Of a stretch of 6,905 nucleotides of DNA, positions 1-6,905 are shown piece after piece. The translations under genes and the position numbers were made by a program. The notes under the pieces were generated by a model. That model saw only the letters and a program-made list of their open reading frames with translations. It was not told the DNA's origin and did no database searches. Origin of the DNA: Gammaproteobacteria bacterium (GTDB lineage Bacteria; Pseudomonadota; Gammaproteobacteria; SZUA-229); NCBI GenBank assembly GCA_030641945.1, contig DAOWLL010000087.1, forward strand, positions 1-6,905. Direction: 5' to 3'. The first letter of the stretch is position 1. Each line of letters begins with the position of its first letter.

Positions 1-10
1 AGTTGTCAGA

Positions 11-14
11 CTCC
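11..14 (-). promoter_or_regulatory. Probable ribosome binding site of atpH (gene outside the window)
   Basis: On the coding strand, GGAG occurs four bases after the atpF stop and ten bases before the window edge. atpH (subunit delta) follows atpF in nearly all proteobacterial atp operons, so its start codon is expected at or just past the edge. The coding part is not visible. Confidence 0.5.
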
Positions 15-17
15 AGC

Positions 18-488
18 CTAAAGCTGTGCCGCCATGTCTTTGAGCGTGGCAGCATGTGCTTCAGCATCGACTTCACGCTTGAGCACTTTCTCCGCACCGG
101 TGATTGCCAGTATAACGACTTCTTTGCGCAAACCCTCACGAGCGCGGTTTACTTCCTGCTCGATTTCAGCATTGGCGCCAAGCTTGATACGCTCGGCTTC
201 GGTTCTTGCATCGTCCTTGGCTTCATCGACAATTTCAGTCGCACGCTTCTGTGCCTGTGCAAGTATGTCTGCCGCCTGGCCTTTTACCTCTTTCAATTGC
301 TCAGCCGCTTTTTTCTTCGCCAGTTCCTGTTCATGCTCGCCACGTTCTGCGGCGGCGAGGCCATCAGCAATCAGCTTCTTGCGGGCAGCCAGCGCATTCA
401 TCAGCGGTGGCCAGATAAAGGCGTAACAGAACCACACAAACAGGGCAAAAGTGATCGATTGCCCAATCAGCGTCAAATTGATATTCAT
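18..488 (-). CDS. atpF: F-o ATP synthase subunit b
   Basis: Subunit b dimerises to form the peripheral stalk linking membrane subunit a to the F1 head through delta. The 156-residue product matches E. coli AtpF in length. It starts MNINLTLIGQ (E. coli MNLNATILGQ), with a single membrane helix at about 5-24 followed by the conserved WPPLM (26-30) and R36. From about 35 to 125 it is a charged, alanine-rich coiled coil (for example AAERGEHEQELAKKKAAEQ). The delta-binding C-terminal region contains LRKEVVILAITGAEKVLKREVD (residues 119-140). The ATG at 488 is preceded only by a weak ACGG nine bases upstream. The TAG stop lies 17 bases from the window edge, where atpH should follow. Confidence 0.97.
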   Translation of the reverse strand: MNINLTLIGQSITFALFVWFCYAFIWPPLMNALAARKKLIADGLAAAERGEHEQELAKKKAAEQLKEVKGQAADILAQAQKRATEIVDEAKDDARTEAERIKLGANAEIEQEVNRAREGLRKEVVILAITGAEKVLKREVDAEAHAATLKDMAAQL

Positions 489-519
489 ACGTCAGTACCG
501 TATCTGATTATGTCGCTAA

Positions 520-783
<264 letters not shown>

Positions 784-795
784 TTAAATAATTCG

Positions 796-799
796 TTAG
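796..799. repeat. Target-site duplication, left copy (TTAG)
   Basis: TTAG on the plus strand abuts the left terminal repeat and is identical in sequence and orientation to 1056-1059. A 4-bp match alone is weak, but its exact position beside both repeat ends makes it a convincing duplication. Confidence 0.7.
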
Positions 800-817
800 C
801 CCGCATATTGCATGAGA
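800..817 (+). repeat. Left terminal inverted repeat of the atpB-atpE element
   Basis: It reads CCCGCATATTGCATGAGA on the plus strand. The same sequence with one change (A for T at the ninth base) reads inward from the other end on the minus strand. TTAG lies immediately outside it at 796-799. Confidence 0.85.
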
Positions 818-954
818 ATGCAGAATTTTGGGGGGATTTCAGTGAGTCACAAGTTCGATTGGCCCCATGAAAAATCAAACAATGGGCATAGCCATAGCTA
901 TGGTTACAGGTCAATCGGGCAAAGTGGCCGCTGAAATTTCCCCAAAAACTGCAT

Positions 955-1037
955 AGCGTTGTTGGGTACATAGTGTACTTTTCTAATATACGTAAAATTT
1001 CAATCCCGTTCATGTGCTTAAGTGGATTTGTGAGCGT
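955..1037. repeat. 83-bp segment bounded by AGCGT direct repeats inside the element
   Basis: The left arm of the element runs straight from the terminal repeat (ending at 817) into ATGCAG (818-823). In the right arm the matching junction, between 954 and 1038, is split by 83 extra bases that start (955-959) and end (1033-1037) with AGCGT. The segment is AT-rich and includes a GTAC-atagt-GTAC dyad (966-978). It looks like a later insertion or a duplication by slippage. An original asymmetry between the arms is also possible. Confidence 0.55.
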
Positions 1038-1055
1038 TCTCATGCATTATGCGGG
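1038..1055 (-). repeat. Right terminal inverted repeat of the atpB-atpE element
   Basis: It reads CCCGCATAATGCATGAGA on the minus strand and matches the left end at 17 of 18 bases. The base just outside is the last base of the atpB stop codon. Confidence 0.85.
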
Positions 1056-1979
<924 letters not shown>

Positions 1980-2378
1980 TTATTTGCGTCTGCTTAAAAC
2001 ATTTACAGCAGCAGGTGTCATATGTACAAAAAAATAAACAGCCAGCAAGGCTGCCGCATTCACGGGCCTGATCAGTACAAAAGCTGCAACAAACATCGCG
2101 CACGTGAATAAAATTTTATTCAACTCGCCCCAATAGAAGCCCCTGAGGGCGGCTGCCGGCTCGTCGGACTGCCTTGGGCCGAGAACCTTGAATGCAAACC
2201 AGGCGTTTGCCAGGGTCGCAATCATGCCGCCGGTGAGCGCCGAATACGCAGCTGTCCAGCCACTCGGCCAGTACCAGCCAAGCAACATAGCTGACAATAT
2301 ACAGGTTGTTGCCAGTTGCGCAATGATGAAGCCCCTGGCCTGCCTTGCTGTTCCCCTGTTGATCGATTCAGTCGACAA
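1980..2378 (-). CDS. atpI: AtpI, ATP synthase accessory subunit I, TTG start
   Basis: AtpI is a small, non-essential membrane protein encoded first in many atp operons; it is thought to assist c-ring assembly or stability. The 132-residue product has about four predicted membrane segments, near 17-35, 41-65, 86-104 and 107-123. It contains the family signatures LTGGMIATLANAWFAFK (48-64) and YWGELNKILFT (82-92, with the GExxK pattern). The start is a TTG at 2378, with GAAGG nine bases upstream. An in-frame TGA at 2391-2393 rules out any longer form, and the first internal ATG is residue 31, inside the first membrane segment. A weak TTG start fits a protein needed in small amounts. It is the first gene behind the promoter at 2434-2462. 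Its stop is 12 bases from the atpB ATG. Confidence 0.9.
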   Translation of the reverse strand: MSTESINRGTARQARGFIIAQLATTCILSAMLLGWYWPSGWTAAYSALTGGMIATLANAWFAFKVLGPRQSDEPAAALRGFYWGELNKILFTCAMFVAAFVLIRPVNAAALLAVYFFVHMTPAAVNVLSRRK

Positions 2379-2423
2379 CGGTGCTAACCTTCAGCGCAGG
2401 AAACTGGTTTGCGCGGCATTGGA

Positions 2424-2432
2424 ATGCGCGCA
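2424..2432. repeat. ATGCGCGCA repeat over the atp transcription start
   Basis: This 9-base sequence contains the palindrome TGCGCGCA. It covers the predicted start site (about 2427) and recurs exactly at 2490-2498, 66 bp away, on the other side of the promoter. A regulator site is possible but not established. Confidence 0.45.
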
Positions 2433-2433
2433 G

Positions 2434-2462
2434 ATTATAAGTAGCGTGCCCTTTATGGTCAA
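2434..2462 (-). promoter_or_regulatory. Sigma-70 promoter of the atp operon
   Basis: On the coding strand the -35 is TTGACC (2457-2462), the spacer is 17 bases, and the -10 is a perfect TATAAT (2434-2439). Transcription should start near 2427, giving a leader of about 50 bases before the atpI TTG. An A/T tract (AAAATTTTTTT, 2479-2489) lies upstream where an UP element could act. This is the strongest promoter match in the window and fits the high demand for ATP synthase. Confidence 0.85.
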
Positions 2463-2489
2463 GTTGATATGTTGTTATAAAAAAATTTT

Positions 2490-2499
2490 ATGCGCGCAT
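2490..2499. repeat. ATGCGCGCAT palindrome upstream of the atp promoter
   Basis: This perfect 10-bp palindrome begins two bases after the parB stop on the coding strand and is followed by TAAAATTTTTTT. It shares ATGCGCGCA with 2424-2432. It cannot act as a normal terminator stem because it has no loop, although the T tract after it might assist pausing. Confidence 0.45.
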
Positions 2500-2501
2500 T
2501 G

Positions 2502-3365
2502 TTACTGAATGTGCGACAGGATACCTTCGAGTTCATCCAGTGAGCTGTAGCTGATTTCCAGGCGGCCTTTGCTTTTGTTTTTCTGATGAATATTGACCGC
2601 CGCCCCCAGCTTTTCAGACAAATCATTTTCCAGCTTTTTGATATCTGGATCCTTGCTCACAGGCCTGGGCTTCTTCGGTGGGTTCAGTGTCTTTCGCACC
2701 AGTTGCTCGGTTTCACGTACGGACAGTCCTTTTTTCGCGGTTTCTCTGCCGAGCTGGCTCTGCACTGCGCCGGTGACACCAAGCAGGGCGCGGGCGTGGC
2801 CCATTTCTATGCTGCGGTTTTCCAGCAGTTCCTTAACATCGGCATTCAAATCCTGCAGCCTTAACAGATTGCTCACCGCTGTTCGTGAGCGTGCCACCGT
2901 GTCGGCCACTTGCTGATGGGTCATGCCGAACTCGTCGATCAGTCGCTGCAGGGCAACCGACTCTTCCAGCGGATTCAGGTTTTCGCGCTGGATATTCTCG
3001 ATTAATGAAACAGCCGCAGCGGTCTGGTCATCAAAATGCTTGATGACAGCCGGCACATGATCAAGGCCGGCAATTTGCGATGCGCGCCAGCGCCTTTCAC
3101 CGGCGACGATCTCGTAGCTGTTATCAGCACCAGCGCGTACAACAATCGGCTGCACTACGCCCTGAGAGCGGATGGAGTCTGCCAGTTCGTTGAGTGAATC
3201 TTCATCAAAATGAGTACGCGGCTGCCAGGGGCCGCGCCTGACCAGGTCAATCGCAAGCTCACGCAGCTCATCCTGGTGTTGAACTGTCGTCATGGCTGCT
3301 ACGGTTTCTGTGCCGCCAAGCAGGGCATTTAATCCGCGACCCAGTCCTTTTTTCTTCGTTGCCAT
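2502..3365 (-). CDS. parB: ParB/Spo0J parS-binding CTPase clamp
   Basis: ParB loads at parS, uses CTP to close into a sliding DNA clamp, spreads around the origin and stimulates ParA. The 287-residue product begins MATKKKGLGRGLNALLGG, the basic N-terminal ParA-interacting segment. It then has WQPRTHFDEDSLNELADSI (47-65), the CTP-binding motif GERRWRA (89-95), LIENIQRENLNPLEE (121-135), and a helix-turn-helix near 146-172 (MTHQQVADTVARSRTAVSNLLRL). A proline- and lysine-rich linker (228-244) leads to the C-terminal dimerisation domain. Three tandem ATG codons (3371, 3368, 3365) could start it. I chose the third by similarity to Pseudomonas ParB (MAAKKRGLGRG) and because ACGG lies about eight bases upstream of it; the choice changes only two methionines. 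It follows parA by 56 bases with no evident terminator between them. After the stop comes the atp promoter region. Confidence 0.96.
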   Translation of the reverse strand: MATKKKGLGRGLNALLGGTETVAAMTTVQHQDELRELAIDLVRRGPWQPRTHFDEDSLNELADSIRSQGVVQPIVVRAGADNSYEIVAGERRWRASQIAGLDHVPAVIKHFDDQTAAAVSLIENIQRENLNPLEESVALQRLIDEFGMTHQQVADTVARSRTAVSNLLRLQDLNADVKELLENRSIEMGHARALLGVTGAVQSQLGRETAKKGLSVRETEQLVRKTLNPPKKPRPVSKDPDIKKLENDLSEKLGAAVNIHQKNKSKGRLEISYSSLDELEGILSHIQ

Positions 3366-3421
3366 CATCATTACCGTTGAGATTTCTGCTTAAAATATCC
3401 GCTTAAACTATCAAACCCGGC

Positions 3422-4231
3422 TCAGACCATTGCCGATGGTTCTGCAGTTCTGTTTGCCGATGCATAATGAGAATCACGGCGCAGCATTTCACCGGCCAGC
3501 GCCAGGTAGGCAAGCGCCCCGCGTGAAGTTTTCTCGTACAGCAAAGCAGGCAGGCCATAACTCGGGGCCTCTGCGAGACGCACATTTCGTGGCACGATCG
3601 TACGGTATACCTTGTCGCCGAAATGCTCGACCAATTGCGCTGATACATCGTTGGACAGGGTGTTGCGCGGATCAAACATGGTGCGCAACAGGCCTTCGAT
3701 CTGCAGATTTGGATTAACCGATGAGCGCACCTGTTCGATGGTATCGACCAGGGACGTCAGGCCTTCCAGCGCATAGTATTCGCACTGCATCGGGATAATG
3801 ACGCCATCAGAAGCAACCATGGCATTCAGTGTCAGCATGTTCAACGCCGGCGGGCAATCCAGAATGACAAACTCATAGTCATACTTGATGCTTGAAAGAC
3901 AATCCTTCAATCGCGTTTCCGCACCGTTGGATCGCATCAACTCGACTTCGGCGGCCGTCAGGTCGCTGTTGGATGGCAGCAGATCGATACCCACGTTTTC
4001 AATGTGTTGCAGACAATCGCGTGCATCCATGCCCTGCAGTAAAACATCACACAGGGTTATTTCGAGGGAATTTTTCTCGACGCCGACGCCCATGGTGGCA
4101 TTGCCCTGTGGGTCCAGATCAACCAGCAATACCCTGCGTTTGGTGGCCGCGAGTGATGCTGCAAGATTAACACTGGTGGTAGTCTTGCCTACACCGCCTT
4201 TCTGGTTGGCCAGCGCCAGTACTTGAGTCAT
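3422..4231 (-). CDS. parA: ParA/Soj chromosome-partitioning ATPase
   Basis: This is a Walker-type ATPase that binds the nucleoid non-specifically as an ATP dimer. ParB-parS complexes stimulate its hydrolysis, which drives origin segregation. The 269-residue product has the deviant Walker A motif KGGVGKTT at 11-18, with signature lysine K11 and K16. The A' motif is VDLDPQGN (37-44, with D40), Walker B is FVILDCPP (121-128, with D125), and the late Soj block VPRNVRLAEAPSYG lies at 213-226. I chose the ATG at 4231, giving MTQVLALANQKGG, because Soj proteins start about ten residues before the P-loop. The ATG at 4282 would add 17 unrelated residues and overlap rsmG by 50 bases. The one-base gap to rsmG suggests translational coupling; no strong ribosome binding site is visible. 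Its length and sequence fit the chromosomal Soj group rather than plasmid ParA with an N-terminal HTH. Confidence 0.97.
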   Translation of the reverse strand: MTQVLALANQKGGVGKTTTSVNLAASLAATKRRVLLVDLDPQGNATMGVGVEKNSLEITLCDVLLQGMDARDCLQHIENVGIDLLPSNSDLTAAEVELMRSNGAETRLKDCLSSIKYDYEFVILDCPPALNMLTLNAMVASDGVIIPMQCEYYALEGLTSLVDTIEQVRSSVNPNLQIEGLLRTMFDPRNTLSNDVSAQLVEHFGDKVYRTIVPRNVRLAEAPSYGLPALLYEKTSRGALAYLALAGEMLRRDSHYASANRTAEPSAMV

Positions 4232-4232
4232 A

Positions 4233-4868
4233 TTAGTGTGTCTTCTCGATTTCGAGTAAATGCCTTTCAGCGTCCAGTCCATAAATATTCAGCGTATGTG
4301 ATTGTTTCAAGACATAAGCTGGATCATCAATGGATTCATCCAGCTTGCCCTGCATAATCAATATCCGGGTCTCCGGTTTATGCAAATGCGCTGTATTTTT
4401 AATTATTTCGCTGCTGCTTGCGTAGGCGCGTGCAACCACTGCGTCGAAGTATATCCTATGATCATGCTTCATGGGCAAATAGGCTTCGACCCGTTGATTG
4501 ACGACTTCAACATTGTCCAGTCCCAGCGTGATCCTGGCCTGTGTCAGGAAGCGGGTTTTTTTACCATTACTGTCAATCAACACAAACTGACTACCTGGCA
4601 TGGCTATCGCCAGCGGGATACCGGGCAAGCCCGCACCACTGCCAACATCAAGGATCAGGCCTTCACCGATGTAGGGCAACACACTGAGGCTATCCAGCAA
4701 ATGCTTGCTCAGCATTTCATCGCTGTCGCGGATGGCGGTCAGGTTAAAGGCCCTGTTCCAGTGGCTGAGCAAGCCGAGATAATCAATGAGTTTATGGGTG
4801 GCAGCCTCGGGCAACTCTATGCCCATGGCCTTGAGGCCGGTATTTAATTCTTTTAACAGGCTTTGCAC
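4233..4868 (-). CDS. rsmG: RsmG (GidB), 16S rRNA (guanine527-N7)-methyltransferase
   Basis: This enzyme methylates N7 of G527 in 16S rRNA using S-adenosylmethionine; in other bacteria its loss gives low-level streptomycin resistance. The 211-residue product is close to E. coli RsmG in length. Residues 34-60 carry the family block LSHWNRAFNLTAIRD...HLLDS. SAM motif I is LDVGSGAGLPGIPL at 73-86, followed by LIDSNGKKTRFL (97-108), VARAYAS (145-151) and the C-terminal LDAERHLLEIEK (198-209). The start is a GTG at 4868. No good Shine-Dalgarno sequence precedes it (TCTTCATAGATTC), and it lies 13 bases after the mnmG stop, so it may depend on ribosomes finishing mnmG. The next in-frame ATG (residue 15) would remove the conserved first helix. 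Its stop is separated from the parA ATG by one base (TAATATG). Confidence 0.96.
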   Translation of the reverse strand: MQSLLKELNTGLKAMGIELPEAATHKLIDYLGLLSHWNRAFNLTAIRDSDEMLSKHLLDSLSVLPYIGEGLILDVGSGAGLPGIPLAIAMPGSQFVLIDSNGKKTRFLTQARITLGLDNVEVVNQRVEAYLPMKHDHRIYFDAVVARAYASSSEIIKNTAHLHKPETRILIMQGKLDESIDDPAYVLKQSHTLNIYGLDAERHLLEIEKTH

Positions 4869-4881
4869 GAATCTATGAAGA

Positions 4882-6765
4882 TTATTTCAGCGATGCTTTT
4901 TTCAGATGCACCATTAATAATGATATCGCTGCCGGTGTCATACCCGGAATACGACCCGCCTGGCCGATGGTTTGCGGTCGATAATCCGACAGCTTCTGGC
5001 AAACCTCGGAGGAAAGGCCGCGGACTGACTGATAGTCGATCACGTTTGGTATTGGCGTCTGCTCATGGCGACGCGCCTTCTCGATCTCGGCCTGCTGCCG
5101 TTCCAGGTAACCCGCGTATCGGGCCTGTATATCCACCTGTTCTGCCACGGCAGCATCGCTGACGGCGCCGCCAATCGCGGCTGTCAGCTTGTTATAGTCA
5201 ATCTCGGGTCGGCGCAATAGTTCGCTGGCCTTGTAATCGCGCGACAGCGGTTTATCGAGATAGGCGGATAATTGCTGGCCGGGCTCCGAATCGGGCAGTA
5301 CCGTAAGCCCACCCAGGCGACGCTGCTCGTGTGTGATGGCTTCACTTTTTTGCGCAAATACACGCCAGTGGTCATCGCTGATCAGCCCCTTCTCGCGTGC
5401 AATCGGCGTCAACCTCAAATCCGCATTGTCTTCACGCAAAATCAGGCGATATTCGGCGCGGCTGGTGAACATGCGGTAGGGTTCGCTGGTACCGCGTGTA
5501 ATCAGGTCATCGACCAGTACACCCAGATACGCCTGCTCCCGGCCGGGTGTCCATGGCTCCCGCTGTTGCACCTGGCGTGCGGCATTGATGGCCGCCAGCA
5601 GGCCCTGTGCCGCGGCTTCTTCATAACCGGTAGTACCGTTAATTTGCCCGGCAAAGAACAGTCCATGGATGAACCTGGTTTCCAGTGAGGCCTTGAGATC
5701 ACGCGGATCAAAGTAATCATATTCAATGGCATAACCAGGCCGGGTGATGTGGGCATTTTCAAAGCCCTTCATCGAGCGTACGAATTCAAGCTGAACATCA
5801 AATGGCAGGCTGGTCGAGATCCCGTTGGGATATACCTCGTGTGTATTCAGGCCTTCGGGTTCGATAAATATCTGGTGTGATTCCTTATCGGCAAAGCGTA
5901 CGATCTTGTCCTCGATCGACGGACAGTAACGCGGGCCGACACCCTCGATAACGCCGCTGTACATGGGCGAGCGGTCCAGTCCGCCGCGAATAATGTCATG
6001 TGTTCGCTTGTTGGTATGGGTGATATGGCAGCTGATTTGCTGCGGGTGCTCGGTTGCCGTGCCGGTGAAGGAAAACACGGGTACAGGCTCGTCGCCCGGC
6101 TGTTGCTGTAAACCGGAGTAATCGATGCTGCGGCCATCGATGCGGGGCGGGGTGCCGGTTTTCAACCGGCCCACGCGAAAAGGCAGTTCGCGCAAACGAT
6201 GTGCCAGCGTAATCGATGGCGGATCACCGGCGCGGCCGCCGGCATGGTTGCTTTCACCAATATGGATCTTGCCGCCAAGGAAAGTGCCGACAGTCAACAC
6301 CACCGCACGCGCACGAAACTTGAGTCCCATCTGGGTCACGACGCCGCACACGCGATCGCCCTGGCCATCGTTGGCGATGATCAGATCATCGACAGCCTGC
6401 TGAAAAATGGAAAGATTCGGCTGATTTTCCAGCGCCTGTCGAATAGCCGCCTTGTACAGCACGCGGTCTGCCTGGGCGCGGGTGGCCCGCACCGCCGGGC
6501 CTTTGCGGCTGTTGAGCACACGGAACTGGATACCGCCGCGGTCAGCTGCCTTTGCCATGATGCCGCCCATGGCATCGATCTCTTTAACCAGGTGGCCCTT
6601 GCCGATACCGCCGATGGCCGGGTTGCAGCTCATCTGCCCCAGGGTTTCAATGTTATGTGACAGCAGCAGGGTTTTGACACCCATGCGCGCAGACGCAAGC
6701 GCAGCTTCGGTGCCCGCGTGGCCGCCACCGATCACTATCACATCAAAATTGTCGGTATAGAACAT
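4882..6765 (-). CDS. mnmG: MnmG (GidA), tRNA uridine 5-carboxymethylaminomethyl modification enzyme, FAD-binding subunit
   Basis: This is the FAD- and NADH-dependent partner of MnmE. Together they place an aminomethyl or carboxymethylaminomethyl group on C5 of the wobble uridine (U34) of certain tRNAs in the cytoplasm. The 627-residue product has the usual family length (E. coli 629). It opens with the Rossmann FAD motif GGGHAG at residues 13-18. The two conserved cysteines are C47 (MSCNPAIGG) and C281 (RYCPSIEDK), matching C47 and C277 of E. coli. The [16 protein letters not shown] and TSRAEYRL blocks are intact, as is the helical C-terminus ([11 protein letters not shown]) that contacts MnmE. 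I chose the ATG at 6765 because the protein then begins [15 protein letters not shown], like E. coli MFYPDPFDVIIIGGG, with AGG five bases upstream. An in-frame GTG two codons earlier (6771) is less likely. The stop is 13 bases before rsmG. The assignment is essentially certain. Confidence 0.98.
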   Translation of the reverse strand: MFYTDNFDVIVIGGGHAGTEAALASARMGVKTLLLSHNIETLGQMSCNPAIGGIGKGHLVKEIDAMGGIMAKAADRGGIQFRVLNSRKGPAVRATRAQADRVLYKAAIRQALENQPNLSIFQQAVDDLIIANDGQGDRVCGVVTQMGLKFRARAVVLTVGTFLGGKIHIGESNHAGGRAGDPPSITLAHRLRELPFRVGRLKTGTPPRIDGRSIDYSGLQQQPGDEPVPVFSFTGTATEHPQQISCHITHTNKRTHDIIRGGLDRSPMYSGVIEGVGPRYCPSIEDKIVRFADKESHQIFIEPEGLNTHEVYPNGISTSLPFDVQLEFVRSMKGFENAHITRPGYAIEYDYFDPRDLKASLETRFIHGLFFAGQINGTTGYEEAAAQGLLAAINAARQVQQREPWTPGREQAYLGVLVDDLITRGTSEPYRMFTSRAEYRLILREDNADLRLTPIAREKGLISDDHWRVFAQKSEAITHEQRRLGGLTVLPDSEPGQQLSAYLDKPLSRDYKASELLRRPEIDYNKLTAAIGGAVSDAAVAEQVDIQARYAGYLERQQAEIEKARRHEQTPIPNVIDYQSVRGLSSEVCQKLSDYRPQTIGQAGRIPGMTPAAISLLMVHLKKASLK

Positions 6766-6771
6766 TACCAC

Positions 6772-6905
6772 CTGGACTCAATCAAATCGGACCGCAAATT
6801 ATAAAATAATCAAGCATTTATTTCTGTTTTTGTTTTTTGGGTCTTGCCCAAATACAGTGAGTAGACTCAGGATAACACCCTGACCACACAGGGACTATTT
6901 GTCCG
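6772..6905. other. Non-coding region upstream of mnmG, AT-rich block plus serial dyads
   Basis: No open reading frame of note is present. Next to mnmG is the promoter-like AT-rich block. Beyond it lie closely packed dyads: TTTGGG-tcttg-CCCAAA, TGAGT-ag-ACTCA (6858-6869), CAGG-ataacac-CCTG (6868-6882), CCCTG-accaca-CAGGG (6878-6893) and GGAC-tattt-GTCC (6892-6904). None is followed by a T tract on the coding strand, so they are not clear terminators for an upstream gene such as mnmE. Confidence 0.5.
6798..6803 (-). promoter_or_regulatory. Candidate -10 element of the mnmG promoter
   Basis: A perfect TATAAT on the coding strand lies 32 bases upstream of the mnmG ATG in a very AT-rich stretch (6798-6837). 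No good -35 is present at 16-18 bases; CAGAAA is the best. The A-rich tract upstream could compensate. The start would be near 6790. Confidence 0.45.

Larger units (their letters stand above)
800..1055. mobile_element. MITE-like palindromic element inserted between atpB and atpE
   Basis: This 256-bp non-coding element is bounded by 18-bp terminal inverted repeats (800-817 and 1038-1055) that agree at 17 of 18 positions. It is flanked by the 4-bp direct repeat TTAG (plus strand) at 796-799 and 1056-1059. Further inward, arms 818-861 and 912-954 pair imperfectly: ATGCAG/CTGCAT, then TTTTGGGG/CCCCAAAA, then ATTTCAG/CTGAAAT, and CGATTG/CAATCG at the inner end. The central 862-911 holds a CCCAT/ATGGG hairpin (864-868 with 882-886) and the perfect palindrome CCATAGCTATGG (892-903). 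There is no transposase, so it would need a parent element in trans. A 4-bp target duplication and ends beginning CCCGCAT could suit an IS1380-like parent, but I cannot confirm the family. Removing the element and one repeat leaves a 36-base atpB-atpE spacer. Confidence 0.85.

Noticed and set aside
970..1010. A secondary promoter for atpE within the element (TATATT with weak upstream hexamers on the minus strand)
   Set aside because: No -35 at a proper distance matches more than about half of the consensus, so it is not supported without transcript data.
2101..2108. CACGTGAA core in atpI as a parS candidate
   Set aside because: Only about 10 of 16 bases match parS and the left arm is GC-rich and wrong. 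ParB binding normally needs a near-complete palindrome.
3372..3421. Promoter or terminator between parA and parB
   Set aside because: The 50 bases contain two TTTAAGC repeats, but no convincing hairpin with a T tract and no -35/-10 pair. Co-transcription is simpler.
4229..4282. Longer ParA start at 4282 (MDWTLKGIYSKS...)
   Set aside because: It overlaps rsmG by 50 bases and adds residues absent from Soj proteins. The ATG at 4231 fits the family.
4302..4847. A 181-codon plus-strand open frame opposite rsmG, and similar long antisense frames opposite mnmG and parA
   Set aside because: They mirror well-conserved genes, lack ribosome binding sites and have no recognisable motifs.
6836..6853. 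TTTGGG-tcttg-CCCAAA as an intrinsic terminator
   Set aside because: On the minus strand it is followed by A residues, and on the plus strand the T tract precedes the stem, so neither direction has the terminator layout.

Overview
The window is a chromosomal segment of a gammaproteobacterium outside the enteric group. Its eight genes all lie on the minus strand. In transcription order they are mnmG, rsmG, parA, parB, atpI, atpB, atpE and atpF, and the window ends just before the expected atpH start. The proteins closely resemble their Escherichia coli or Pseudomonas counterparts. Enterics lack a chromosomal parAB pair, while the order mnmG-rsmG-parA-parB-atp is usual in pseudomonads and many other non-enteric gammaproteobacteria. 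Such clusters normally sit near the replication origin. No species can be named from the sequence.

Region by region: 6772-6905 is non-coding, with a TATAAT promoter element for mnmG and a run of small dyads. 4882-6765 is mnmG (tRNA wobble uridine modification) and 4233-4868 is rsmG (16S rRNA G527 methylation). 3422-4231 is parA and 2502-3365 is parB (chromosome segregation). rsmG and parA are separated by one base, so mnmG to parB probably form one transcription unit. 2379-2501 holds a near-consensus sigma-70 promoter (TTGACC, 17 bp, TATAAT) for the ATP synthase operon, flanked by two copies of a GC palindrome. The F-o genes follow: atpI (TTG start), atpB (subunit a), atpE (subunit c) and atpF (subunit b). 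A GGAG motif at the window edge announces atpH.

The most notable feature is the unusually long atpB-atpE gap. It contains a 256-bp non-coding element (800-1055) with 18-bp terminal inverted repeats (17 of 18 identical), flanked by a 4-bp direct repeat (CTAA on the coding strand). Further inverted arms lie inside. This is the structure of a MITE, a small non-autonomous transposon derivative. It landed on the atpB stop codon, and the target duplication preserved that stop. Removing the element leaves a normal 36-base atpB-atpE spacer. Because it lies inside the operon, it should be transcribed and fold between the messages for subunits a and c. Inside it is an 83-bp segment bounded by AGCGT direct repeats that interrupts one palindromic arm and looks like a second, later event.

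I see no CRISPR array, tRNA, rRNA, complete parS site or complete transposase gene in the window.
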